DNA of 64,000 bases, taken from Neobacillus mesonae (GTDB lineage: Bacteria; Bacillota; Bacilli; Paenibacillales; Paenibacillaceae). The stretch is taken from positions 1,302,001 to 1,366,000 of the forward strand of contig JAMBOW010000001.1 of NCBI GenBank assembly GCA_023715865.1, read 5' to 3'. Each line of letters starts with the position of its first letter. Positions within the stretch are counted from its first letter, which is position 1. The notes under the pieces were generated by a model that worked only from the letters and a program-made list of their open reading frames with translations, had not been told where the DNA came from and searched no databases. Positions 54,742 through 63,083 of the stretch are shown here, piece after piece. A program made the position numbers and the translations under genes.

Positions 54742-55611
54742 TTAGTAGATACTCTCAGCATCTGTAGGCAGCTGCCTTACATGCTCCAAGTAACTTATCA
54801 TTTGGGCAGATTCTTGCAAAGAGTAATTAAACTTCAGCTGTTCAGCGACTTCTAGCGTTACCTTCTCAAATTCCTCGATCATGATAAATAAGGAATCCCA
54901 GACCTCTTCGTATTCACAAACTGGATAGGTTCGCTTGATGCTGCACCAGCGTTCATGACTTACATACCTTTTTAAGAACTTGCCGTTCTTTCCTATACTC
55001 AACGAAAAGTCCGTATCGATGCCAACCTTCCATTCCACCATCTTAAGAAACATGCTGCGGACCAAGTTGAGATGGTCCATTGCATATAATATTTCCTGTC
55101 TCCACAGCCCCTTCGCGACATAGGTAGAGACACACCAAAACTCATTGCGGCAGTCGTTGAAAAAGGCTTCGGACGGCTTCTGAACCCAGTACTCTCTATC
55201 CGACGGTGAAGGCAGTGCTGGCATAACTCCGTCCTTATCTAGCAAAATAACCGTAAGACCATCTTCGTGCGCATAGATATCTCGATCTTCATATGGGATT
55301 AGCGTCAGATCGATATAGGTACCATCTTTAAACCACATCAGGTAAGAGAAGCGATTGCCCAGCTCATTTTCAAACATATCCATGGCTTCCGGTGTTTGCA
55401 TAAGCATACGTTCACTGAACACATCAATCCAGGAAGAATCCTGTTTAAAAGAATCCATTTCTTCAACAAGATAAACGATATCATAATCTCTAAAAAGATC
55501 TTTAGGGACATTTTTATTTGTTCGCGATCCGTTCATCCCTACCGCTCGTATTCTCTTATCGCCTTTAGCCACAGTCAGCATTAATTCCATAATTTCTGAT
55601 TCAGTGCGCAT
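54742..55611 (-). CDS. Aminoglycoside 6-adenylyltransferase-like protein (ANT(6)/AadK family)
   Basis: A 289-residue nucleotidyltransferase. The Pol-beta-type motif is visible near the start: GMNGSRTNKNVPKDLFRDYDIVYLV, with the two Asp that bind magnesium, followed by GTYIDLTLIP. Length and pattern match chromosomal AadK (streptomycin 6-adenylyltransferase) of Bacillus. GGAGGGG lies before ATG 55611. No mobile element is nearby, so it looks like a resident gene. Actual resistance depends on expression and cannot be judged here. Confidence 0.88.
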   Translation of the reverse strand: MRTESEIMELMLTVAKGDKRIRAVGMNGSRTNKNVPKDLFRDYDIVYLVEEMDSFKQDSSWIDVFSERMLMQTPEAMDMFENELGNRFSYLMWFKDGTYIDLTLIPYEDRDIYAHEDGLTVILLDKDGVMPALPSPSDREYWVQKPSEAFFNDCRNEFWCVSTYVAKGLWRQEILYAMDHLNLVRSMFLKMVEWKVGIDTDFSLSIGKNGKFLKRYVSHERWCSIKRTYPVCEYEEVWDSLFIMIEEFEKVTLEVAEQLKFNYSLQESAQMISYLEHVRQLPTDAESIY

Positions 55612-55640
55612 AGATTTCCCCTCCTATGAAGTCAGCTATA

Positions 55641-55691
55641 AAGAAAGGACTGCATCATAACAGCAACGTTCCTATCAGAAGTTCAGTCCTT
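55641..55691 (-). terminator. Possible terminator of the DUF2809 gene
   Basis: AAGGACTG and CAGTCCTT pair on the minus strand around a 31-base loop, followed by TCTTTAT. The long loop makes this tentative. Confidence 0.45.
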
Positions 55692-55729
55692 AGTTATGTA
55701 TGAAATCGAAACTTAATATTTACGCCTTG

Positions 55730-56089
55730 TTATTTACGAGTCCTTGCAACCAACCTGTCCATCCCCGACACGATCATAATTGCTAATGTATATGCGAGGA
55801 TATCCGTAAACCCGAACACCCCGTGACCTAAAACTAGCTGTAAAAAGGAGTTTTGCCTGAGGGAATCGATCCATGGTGCATGGTATAGCTGTGTAGCCTC
55901 AACGGCGTAACATATTAGTAAAGGAATCCAAAATTTATACTGGAAACTCAGGCGAATAAAACAGAAGGAAAACATTAGATAAATCAACGCTGCCCAGAGA
56001 AAATCACCTGCAAAATTCACATGTGAACGGAGGACTAATCCTAAAATAACGATGCAAACGCTTGTTACTCCCATCATGAATCTGGACAA
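55730..56089 (-). CDS. DUF2809 family membrane protein
   Basis: A 119-residue protein with about four spans. The signature ICYAVEATQLYHAPWIDSLR and LVLGHGVFGFTDILAYTLAI matches DUF2809, a family of small uncharacterised inner-membrane proteins. The start is TTG 56089, with AAGGAG 8 bases upstream. It follows the PH-like gene by 24 bases and is probably cotranscribed with it. Confidence 0.85.
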   Translation of the reverse strand: MSRFMMGVTSVCIVILGLVLRSHVNFAGDFLWAALIYLMFSFCFIRLSFQYKFWIPLLICYAVEATQLYHAPWIDSLRQNSFLQLVLGHGVFGFTDILAYTLAIMIVSGMDRLVARTRK

Positions 56090-56113
56090 AAGAACAACTC
56101 CTTACCATTCTTG

Positions 56114-56392
56114 TCATATCATGTTTTTGACAGCTTGAATGAAGGGCTCCGGATTCTCTTTCACCGTATACGAATAAACCCCTTGCTGAGTGTACAGATA
56201 CAATAGTCCGTTATCCTTGCTCACCTTTTTGTAGGAGAGATCAAACACTTTCTCTAACGCAAACTCCCGGTATTTGGTTACAATTTTATCTGAATAAAGT
56301 ATTATCTCACGCTCATCAACGATGGTCTCCATTTGTATACCGTCTATTATTCGTTCAATTTTATAATAAGGATGTGCAGCGATCGGCTTCAT
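56114..56392 (-). CDS. Small PH-like protein of unknown function
   Basis: A protein of 92 residues. It is made of short beta strands (ETIVDEREIILYSDKIVTKY, then GLLYLYTQQGVYSYTV) and ends in a helix (EPFIQAVKNMI). This pattern is typical of bacterial PH-like domains. No catalytic residues stand out. The start is ATG 56392, with AAAGG 9 bases upstream. Likely cotranscribed with the DUF2809 gene. Confidence 0.65.
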   Translation of the reverse strand: MKPIAAHPYYKIERIIDGIQMETIVDEREIILYSDKIVTKYREFALEKVFDLSYKKVSKDNGLLYLYTQQGVYSYTVKENPEPFIQAVKNMI

Positions 56393-56520
56393 TCCTATCA
56401 CCCTTTCCTCGATATGATGAATTACATAGTTAGCTGTATTTTTTCAGAATGACTTCTATTACCCTTCATGATAGTCTGTTATCACTGGCAAGTAAAATCT
56501 CTCCAAAAGGAGCGATACTG

Positions 56521-57375
56521 ATGAATCCATTCTCTTCTGAATTATTAAAAGACAAGGTGATCATTGTTACTGGCGGTGCTACCGGTTTGGGAAAGGCGAT
56601 GAGTGAGAAATTTGCTGAGCTGGGTGCTAAACTGGCCATTTGCGGAAGGCGGCAGGAGGTTCTAGATCAAGCTGCTGAAGTCTATTACGCAAAAGGGCAA
56701 GCAATCTTCGTTCATCCATGTGATGTCCGGGATCCGGCTCAAGTAAGCGAATTTGTGAAAGCGGTTTATCATCATTATGGAAAGGTTGATGTGCTCGTCA
56801 ACAATGCCGCCGGCAATTTTATCAGTCCTACCGAAAGGTTATCTCACAGAGCCGTAGATTCCATCCTTAATATCGTGCTTCATGGTACGTTCTATATGAC
56901 CCTCGAGGTAGGCAAGCAATGGATAGATCTCAGAACACCAGGAACGATGTTGAATATTGTAACGACCTATGCTTCGACGGGCTCGGGCTATGTTGTGCCT
57001 TCTGCGGCAGCAAAAGCAGGTGTGCTAGCTCTAACCCGTTCTCTCGCAGTCGAATGGGCACCCTTTGGCATTCGTCAGGTCGCGGTTGCCCCGGGACCTT
57101 TTCCAACGGAAGGCGCAGGGTCAAGGCTCTCCCCTACCCCGGAGCTTGAGCAGAAATTAATTGATCGAGTTCCTCTTAAACGAGTTGGGGATAAAGCAGA
57201 GCTTGCAAATTTGGCCGCCTTTCTCATCTCAGACTATGCTAATTATATCAATGGTGAAGTAATAACTATCGATGGGGGTGAATGGCTGCAGGGAGCCGGA
57301 CAGTTTAATGGTCTATCGGAGGTAACTTCTGATCAGTGGGATGAGCTCATTAACAGGACACGTAAGGGAAAATAA
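56521..57375 (+). CDS. Short-chain reductase of the 2,4-dienoyl-CoA reductase type
   Basis: A 284-residue SDR. The cofactor site is VTGGATGLGKAM, and NNAAGNFISPTERLS matches the DECR group. In place of the usual Tyr-x3-Lys it has TYASTGSGYVVPSAAAKAG, where Ser replaces the Tyr while Lys is kept; DECR enzymes show this and use a different Tyr. It probably reduces dienoyl-CoA esters in unsaturated fatty acid breakdown. The start is ATG 56521, with AAAAGGAG upstream. Monocistronic. Confidence 0.88.
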   Translation: MNPFSSELLKDKVIIVTGGATGLGKAMSEKFAELGAKLAICGRRQEVLDQAAEVYYAKGQAIFVHPCDVRDPAQVSEFVKAVYHHYGKVDVLVNNAAGNFISPTERLSHRAVDSILNIVLHGTFYMTLEVGKQWIDLRTPGTMLNIVTTYASTGSGYVVPSAAAKAGVLALTRSLAVEWAPFGIRQVAVAPGPFPTEGAGSRLSPTPELEQKLIDRVPLKRVGDKAELANLAAFLISDYANYINGEVITIDGGEWLQGAGQFNGLSEVTSDQWDELINRTRKGK

Positions 57376-57378
57376 GAC

Positions 57379-57444
57379 AAAAAGGATACCCGTCACCGTG
57401 CATCCAATGGACAATTGGATGGCAGGAACAGGTATCCTTTTTTA
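57379..57444. terminator. Terminator between convergent genes
   Basis: AAAAAGGATACC and GGTATCCTTTTTT form the outer stem, with an inner CATCCAAT/ATTGGATG hairpin. Confidence 0.8.
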
Positions 57445-57455
57445 CAATAAAATGA

Positions 57456-58724
57456 TTATCTTATAAGCTCCCCGCCCATATAGATCGTTGAGCTATACAG
57501 CCGTTTAGTCTGTCTCAATGGCTGGGCTCCTGGAAGCGCGGCAATAGAGTCCTGTTGATATGAAAAAATGTGAACTGCCGCATCATCATGAATTGCGATT
57601 TGTTCATGGCCGTTTCCAAGAAAATCAGCATGAGCTACATATCCGTCTACTGGAAACTCAGTTACTGCGTTCAGATCTCCGTCGTACAATGTAGGGTAAA
57701 TACCTCCGCCGCGTCTATATGCCAAAATATAATCCACACCGCTGTCATCCCAGTTGCTAATTGTATCAATGATCGTCAGCCAGCCGTCGGTTGCTCGATG
57801 TTCCTTCCATACTTCTTTCCCATTTGCGTCAAGCATGAACATGCCGTCCTTGCCTTTCACCTCCGCTTTCCCATCTCCGCGAATAATCCGATCCAGTCCG
57901 GCAATTTGGAGTCCAGGCATATCGCTTCGGAATTTTCCAAGTGCAATATGCTGAGATTCAATGGAGTCTTCATAGCGCCATAATTCTACTCCGTGTTTAT
58001 CCATCATCACCGTAACACTGCCGCCGATGACAACTTCCATCTCTCCGTCTTCGTTGACATCTCCTACCCAGATGCAATCCGCGTGATCGGACAAGTTCTG
58101 ACAGCTCCAAAGTACATTACCCTGATAATCTAATAGCTCATAGCCTGCCATTACTTCATCTCTTCCATCACCATTCAGATCATACACCCAAGGGAAATGC
58201 CCGGGATTACCCTGATGTGTCCATAGAAGCTCAAAATCCGCATTCAACGCCCATATTTGATGGTATCTATCCTTCAATAAAATATCGCTTGGCCGTTCAT
58301 TTCCGGATAAATTCGCTATGATGATACAGTCATGAGCTTCCGGTGAAGGCAGATCGAATGCTTTTTTTACTTGGCCGGTAACTCCATCAATCCAGAGGAA
58401 CTGATCGTTCATTACACACAGAACTTCCAGCCTTTCGTCCCCATCCAGATCATAGATTTGCGCAGGATAATCAGAACCTTGACTTCCCGCTCCTTCATCC
58501 GGTATTCCATGCTGCCACAGCAGATGACCATCCAGGTCAAAGGCGGTTACACATTGGACTTGATGCGGGATATATCTCACATCTTGACGGTTATCCGGCT
58601 GAATCATAACTATTTCTAATCTTCCATCACCGTTAAGATCACCAAACAGCATTTTACAGTTAGGGCCAGCAGCGCTCGTATCCACTTTAGCCAGACATAC
58701 AGGCTCAGTCTTTTGAAGTTTCAT
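57456..58724 (-). CDS. FG-GAP/VCBS-type beta-propeller protein
   Basis: A 422-residue protein of repeated blades. Calcium-type loops recur: FGDLNGDGRLEIVM, YDLDGDERLEVLC, YDLNGDGRDEVMAG and GDVNEDGEMEVVIGG, each followed by GxxLW strands. Similar propellers occur in rhamnogalacturonan lyases of family PL11 and in integrin-like proteins. No signal peptide or catalytic site is obvious, so a cytoplasmic or polysaccharide-binding role is possible. GGAGGACGAAGC precedes ATG 58724. Monocistronic. Confidence 0.7.
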   Translation of the reverse strand: MKLQKTEPVCLAKVDTSAAGPNCKMLFGDLNGDGRLEIVMIQPDNRQDVRYIPHQVQCVTAFDLDGHLLWQHGIPDEGAGSQGSDYPAQIYDLDGDERLEVLCVMNDQFLWIDGVTGQVKKAFDLPSPEAHDCIIIANLSGNERPSDILLKDRYHQIWALNADFELLWTHQGNPGHFPWVYDLNGDGRDEVMAGYELLDYQGNVLWSCQNLSDHADCIWVGDVNEDGEMEVVIGGSVTVMMDKHGVELWRYEDSIESQHIALGKFRSDMPGLQIAGLDRIIRGDGKAEVKGKDGMFMLDANGKEVWKEHRATDGWLTIIDTISNWDDSGVDYILAYRRGGGIYPTLYDGDLNAVTEFPVDGYVAHADFLGNGHEQIAIHDDAAVHIFSYQQDSIAALPGAQPLRQTKRLYSSTIYMGGELIR

Positions 58725-58957
58725 GCTTCGTCCTCCGTCTCAATTAATGTAATCACTATCGATTCCCTCTAAAAAAGCATACGCTACGATTTCTTTTCCC
58801 TCAATTGTACTTTTTTGTAATTGCTGTTTTTCTATATGGAATAAATATCCTGGTCGTGTTATATTTTCACTATTCGTCATTATTCGAGTTTTATTTACCA
58901 ATTTCATCAATGAAATTTAATATTTTCACTTATTTTAATTGGAGGATTTTTAGATTC

Positions 58958-60598
58958 ATGATTAAACTTCGTACTTTACTTGTCCTAGCTTTTACCGCCT
59001 TTGTCATCCTGCTTACTTCAATTATGGGATCGATAATGAGTCATCGGGCTGCCGAAAGTATGGAACAAGAAATAGGACAATCTCTCGCCAATATTGCATA
59101 TCAAATGTCTGACAAACTTGATAATTTTATGTGGTCCAGACAAGGTGAGGTAGAGATGCTTGCCGCAACGTATACTCTGGCACAAAATCGTCATATATCT
59201 GAAGTGCAGAAGCTGCTCAGTCAATTACAGACTAGCTTCCCCTCCTTTTCCTGGGTTGGCTTTATGAACATGAAAGGAGATGTGGTCGCGGCAACAGACG
59301 GTATTCTGGTAGGCAGCAATATTTCGGAGCGGCCCGTATTTCAGGAAGGGATAAAAGGCAAATTTATCGGGGATGTGCATGACGCCGTTCTGCTCGCTAA
59401 GCTGCTGCCGAATCCCACTGGAGAACCATTGCAGTTCGTTGACATCAGCATGCCGGTTGAGGACAGCAATGGTGAAATCAAAGGGGTCCTTGCTGCTCAT
59501 CTAAGCTGGGAATGGTCACGAGAAGTAGAACGTACGATACTTCAGCCGCAGCAGAGCCATACCCAAGACTCAGAGCTGTTTATTGTAAGTAAAAAAGACA
59601 ACACCATTCTCCTCGGACCGAAAGATATGGTAGGTCAAGCTCTGAATACTCCATCCGTTGTTAATGCACAACGCGGTGAAAATGCCTGGAAGGTGGAGCA
59701 ATGGCCTGACGGACAAAACTATCTTACCGGCTATGCCTATGGGGATGGATATTTAAATTATGAGGGATTAGGCTGGACCGTACTTGTCAGGCAGCCAGAG
59801 GCTGCCGCATTCGGATCTCTTGATGAAATGACAAGAGAGTTTATTCTTGTAGGAATTACCGCTTCGGTTATCTTTGCTGCAATAGGCTGGTTTTTGTCAG
59901 AGAAGATCACGAAGCCGATTCGAGGTATAACCGCTGCAGCTAACGAGCTCAGACAAGGGAAAGACGCGAAGATTCCGGTGTATCGGGGATTTAAGGATAT
60001 TCACAGCCTCTCCTTCTCGCTCCGAAGCTTAGTGGATACCTTGGTACAAACGGAAAACGCCTTAGGAGATATGAAAATATTGGCACATCGTGACCAGCTG
60101 ACAGGATTACCGAATCGAACAGCCTTGGAGATATATCTGGAGAGAACGATTCAGGAGCTGGACCGGGAACTTGAAACTCTTGCATTTATGTACATTGATT
60201 TGGATGGATTTAAGAGTGTAAATGATCAACTTGGTCATCAGGCAGGAGATATACTTCTGCAAAAGGTGACCCAGAGACTGCTTGAAGTGACCCATAAAGG
60301 AAATATTACAGTACGTTTAGGCGGCGATGAATTTCTGCTTATTCTCCGCTCTCCAAAAGAACAGTCTGTTGAGGAGGCGGAAAGCATTGCTCAAGAGATT
60401 ATTGATTCCATCAACAAGCCGTTTATTGTCGAGTTGAATCATGTGTCGATTGGCTGCAGTATAGGTGTTGCTTTTTACCCGACCCATGACAGCAACGTAG
60501 GCAACATCATCCGAATTGCAGATGAATGCCTGTACCGTTCTAAACAATCCGGTAAAAATCAGGTTACCTTTTATAAGGACAAGTCAAATGATAATTAA
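58958..60598 (+). CDS. Diguanylate cyclase with dCache sensor (GGDEF)
   Basis: A 546-residue membrane sensor that makes c-di-GMP. First span about 6-28, extracellular dCache sensor to about residue 290, second span about 297-315, HAMP (SEKITKPIRGITAAANELRQG), then GGDEF (RDQLTGLPNRTALE; metal Asp in YIDLDGFKSVND; RLGGDEFLLIL). The GGDEF signature is intact. No RxxD inhibitory site is seen five residues before it, so product inhibition may be weak. The start is ATG 58958; GGAGG is 12 bases upstream. The longer reading from 58805 has no ribosome site. Confidence 0.9.
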   Translation: MIKLRTLLVLAFTAFVILLTSIMGSIMSHRAAESMEQEIGQSLANIAYQMSDKLDNFMWSRQGEVEMLAATYTLAQNRHISEVQKLLSQLQTSFPSFSWVGFMNMKGDVVAATDGILVGSNISERPVFQEGIKGKFIGDVHDAVLLAKLLPNPTGEPLQFVDISMPVEDSNGEIKGVLAAHLSWEWSREVERTILQPQQSHTQDSELFIVSKKDNTILLGPKDMVGQALNTPSVVNAQRGENAWKVEQWPDGQNYLTGYAYGDGYLNYEGLGWTVLVRQPEAAAFGSLDEMTREFILVGITASVIFAAIGWFLSEKITKPIRGITAAANELRQGKDAKIPVYRGFKDIHSLSFSLRSLVDTLVQTENALGDMKILAHRDQLTGLPNRTALEIYLERTIQELDRELETLAFMYIDLDGFKSVNDQLGHQAGDILLQKVTQRLLEVTHKGNITVRLGGDEFLLILRSPKEQSVEEAESIAQEIIDSINKPFIVELNHVSIGCSIGVAFYPTHDSNVGNIIRIADECLYRSKQSGKNQVTFYKDKSNDN

Positions 60599-60630
60599 AT
60601 CCATTGGATCGGAATGATAAATCTACTTCA

Positions 60631-60658
60631 AAATCCCGGCTAGCCGGGATTTTTTTTG
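60631..60658. terminator. Bidirectional terminator
   Basis: AAATCCCGGC-TA-GCCGGGATTTTTTTT, shared by the convergent diguanylate cyclase and PilZ genes. Confidence 0.85.
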
Positions 60659-60673
60659 TAACTAAACTTTTAA

Positions 60674-61342
60674 CTATTCGTTTAAATAATGCTGTATCCC
60701 AATTTGCATCGGTCTGTTAGCCGCCTGCTGATTAATAATTATGGATTTCAATGTATGTATGTGCTGCTCGGACATATCCGTAAACTCTGCTCCATATCTG
60801 TACTCCAATTCAAAATCTTGATGATGCCTGATGATCGCGCTCAGCCTTATCTTTTCTCCGAGATTGAGACAGACAATATCTTTAACTTGTATGGGTAGCG
60901 GACTCTCAATAGCAAACATTAAACCGCCGAGACTTATATTTTTCACGTCACATGGCAGACCGTTCTCAAAAACATAGGGGTTCATCGAAGCTTGCAACTG
61001 GAGCGACTCCAGATAGGATGGTAAATGCCTGACTGGTACTCGAACATCTTTTCGTCTATTTAAAATTCTCTTCTGAAAGTTTGGCGGCAAGATACATAGA
61101 ATTCGCTGCAAATAGCTTGCAACCGGATAGGTATCAAAAACGATCAATCCCTCTGATGAGTAGATTGTGATTCCAATTGAAACGCCAAGTGGAATTGGAA
61201 TATCCGCCTCCGTTTCAAACATGACTTCGAACACATCGCCTTCAATCAGGGATGTTCGTCCGCTTAACGAACGCTGCGGCGTCTTCACTATAGCAACGCA
61301 ATCTATTAGAGCTGATTCGCAGATTTGGTTCATGTTCGTCAT
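60674..61342 (-). CDS. PilZ-domain c-di-GMP receptor (YcgR/YpfA-like)
   Basis: A 222-residue protein. N-terminal YcgR-like region (about 1-95), PilZ domain after it. The c-di-GMP contacts are ILNRRKDVRVPV (RxxxR) and VKNISLGGLMF (N/DxSxxG). B. subtilis YpfA (DgrA) of this type slows flagellar rotation when c-di-GMP is high. AGGAGG lies 5 bases before ATG 61342. It converges with the diguanylate cyclase gene, so producer and receptor are encoded side by side. Confidence 0.9.
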   Translation of the reverse strand: MTNMNQICESALIDCVAIVKTPQRSLSGRTSLIEGDVFEVMFETEADIPIPLGVSIGITIYSSEGLIVFDTYPVASYLQRILCILPPNFQKRILNRRKDVRVPVRHLPSYLESLQLQASMNPYVFENGLPCDVKNISLGGLMFAIESPLPIQVKDIVCLNLGEKIRLSAIIRHHQDFELEYRYGAEFTDMSEQHIHTLKSIIINQQAANRPMQIGIQHYLNE

Positions 61343-61511
61343 CTTTTCCTCCTTGATTAAATAATGAACAGTTTGGGAGATTTGTTGTTAGAAGATACGG
61401 AAAATGGATGAGTCACAGCCTAATTATATAAAAATATTTGTACTTTGAAAAAACAATTTTATTAATCAACGTTCAATTATACGTCCGAGTAGTCACTCTC
61501 TTAAATGACTG

Positions 61512-61853
61512 TCACAATTCAGATGAGATAAGACGATGGGCTGCTACAAGACTGCCTGTAGAATCCTTGCCCCATGCGGAAACTTCAATGGACTCTTCAG
61601 CTGCTCCACTCGTATTTATTTTAAATTCAAAACTGTCCAGGTTAGCAAAAAATGTTCTTGTCACAACACTATTAACTCCAATACTAAATGTATCAAGCAC
61701 ATACAAAGTTCTAGTGGTTCCTAGAACAAATCCTTGAATTGATATTACTCCAAGATATACAGCATCTTTGTTCTCTATTGTAATCGTAACCTGCTGTGTC
61801 AGCCGGGTTCCGTTTACCGCTTTATTTTCTATTGGTCCTGTTGTAAAGAGCAC
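61512..61853 (-). CDS. Small beta-rich protein of unknown function
   Basis: A 113-residue, probably Ig-like protein: QQVTITIENKDAVYLGVISIQGFVLG, then TRTFFANLDSFEFKI, then SIEVSAWGKD. It has no signal peptide and no cysteine. The start is GTG 61853, with GGGGG 7 bases upstream; a longer ATG reading to 61913 lacks a ribosome site. No family recognised. Monocistronic. Confidence 0.65.
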   Translation of the reverse strand: MLFTTGPIENKAVNGTRLTQQVTITIENKDAVYLGVISIQGFVLGTTRTLYVLDTFSIGVNSVVTRTFFANLDSFEFKINTSGAAEESIEVSAWGKDSTGSLVAAHRLISSEL

Positions 61854-62180
61854 CTGTTGTCCCCCATTCCTTTCGTATGAAATACATTCATGTACCCTCA
61901 ACATATGATACAAGACTTCAATAAGTGACCCCGAGAATGTCGATTCTTTTATTCACTTTCCTGTGATTTTAAACATTTTCAATTCAAATGTTTAAGTTAT
62001 TGGTCTAAGGTGAACATATAAGTATCAACTGTTGTTTAGAAGACAATCGAAGGAGTGAATGCTTATTGTCAAGTGAAATATTTGTGATATATCATGGTAA
62101 TGTAACTTGATTGGCAGAAATTTTGTCAGCCTAGCAGATGGAAATCCATCATTAATCTCATATATAAAGGAGTATTGATC
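61854..62180. other. Leader region of the SDR gene
   Basis: About 330 AT-rich bases. It holds the promoter of the downstream SDR gene (not assigned). A tiny frame (TTG 62066 to TGA 62110; 14 codons), with AGGAG 10 bases upstream, could be a leader peptide or chance. I see no riboswitch or terminator. Confidence 0.45.
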
Positions 62181-62969
62181 ATGAGTAAACGTTTTGATTC
62201 GAAAGTTGTACTGATTACAGGTGCCGGTTCAGGTCTTGGACAAGCTGCTGCACTTGAAATTGCTAAAGAAGGAGCCCAGCTCTCCCTGGTTGACCTGAAT
62301 CAAGCTGCGTTAGAAGAAACTAAAAAATTGATTCTTGAAGCAGCGCCGGAAGCTGAGGTTCTTCTTCTTACCGCTGACGTATCTAATGAACAAGCCGTCC
62401 AAAAATATGTAGAGGATACTGTTCAAAAATTCGGACGTATCGACGGCTTCTATAACAATGCCGGTATTGAAGGCACTCAAGCTCCGACAGCTGAATACAA
62501 CAGTCAAGTATTTGACAAAGTTATTGACATCAACCTTAAAGGTGTCTTTTATGGCATGAAATATGTTCTGCCAGTAATGAAGGAGCAAGCGTCAGGTGCG
62601 ATTGTAAACGTTGCTTCCGTTGGCGGAATTCGCGGAGTTCTCAATCAAGCAGCTTATGTTGCGAGTAAGCATGCCGTTTCAGGTATGACAAAAAATGCAG
62701 CCATTGAATATGGACAATATAACCTTAGCATCAACGCTATTGCTCCAGGTGCAATCATGACGGCCATGGTCGTTGGTTCACTCAAGCAAATTGGCGGAGA
62801 AGAAGGATGGGAAGAAGCCGGCAAACAGTTTGTCAGTGTTAACCCGAAAAAACGTTTTGGTAAACCTGAAGAAGTAGGACGTCTTGTTGCATTCCTGCTG
62901 TCCGGTGAATCCGAGTTCATCAATGGTGTCGTTATTCCAATTGACGGCGGTCAGTCCAACCAATACTAA
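62181..62969 (+). CDS. Short-chain dehydrogenase/reductase
   Basis: A 262-residue classical SDR. Cofactor site VLITGAGSGLGQAAALEIA with Asp in SLVDLNQ (NAD preference), NNAGIEG, and the Ser-Tyr-Lys catalytic set in NVASVGGIRGVLNQAAYVASKHA. Similar proteins are annotated as glucose/ribitol or 3-oxoacyl-type dehydrogenases; the substrate is not evident. The start is ATG 62181, with AAGGAG 8 bases upstream; TTG 62175 is less likely. Monocistronic, with its own terminator. Confidence 0.9.
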   Translation: MSKRFDSKVVLITGAGSGLGQAAALEIAKEGAQLSLVDLNQAALEETKKLILEAAPEAEVLLLTADVSNEQAVQKYVEDTVQKFGRIDGFYNNAGIEGTQAPTAEYNSQVFDKVIDINLKGVFYGMKYVLPVMKEQASGAIVNVASVGGIRGVLNQAAYVASKHAVSGMTKNAAIEYGQYNLSINAIAPGAIMTAMVVGSLKQIGGEEGWEEAGKQFVSVNPKKRFGKPEEVGRLVAFLLSGESEFINGVVIPIDGGQSNQY

Positions 62970-63023
62970 TATCTAAAAAGCTGCATATTGCGGTCTTTTA
63001 ATGGATTTAATAGTTCACTATAT

Positions 63024-63068
63024 AAAGCAAAGGGCGAGTTCCTATACAAGGATCTCGCCCTTTGCTTT
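63024..63068. terminator. Bidirectional terminator
   Basis: AAAGCAAAGGGCGAG and CTCGCCCTTTGCTTT form a 15-bp stem between convergent SDR and FUSC genes. Confidence 0.85.
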
Positions 63069-63083
63069 ATTTAAATTGCAGAA

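Noticed and set aside
54742..55611. Acquired resistance gene on a mobile element
   Set aside because: No transposase, integrase or flanking repeat is seen; it looks like a chromosomal AadK-type gene.
58805..58957. N-terminal extension of the diguanylate cyclase
   Set aside because: The longer frame has no ribosome site, whereas ATG 58958 is preceded by GGAGG and by a normal N-terminal membrane span.
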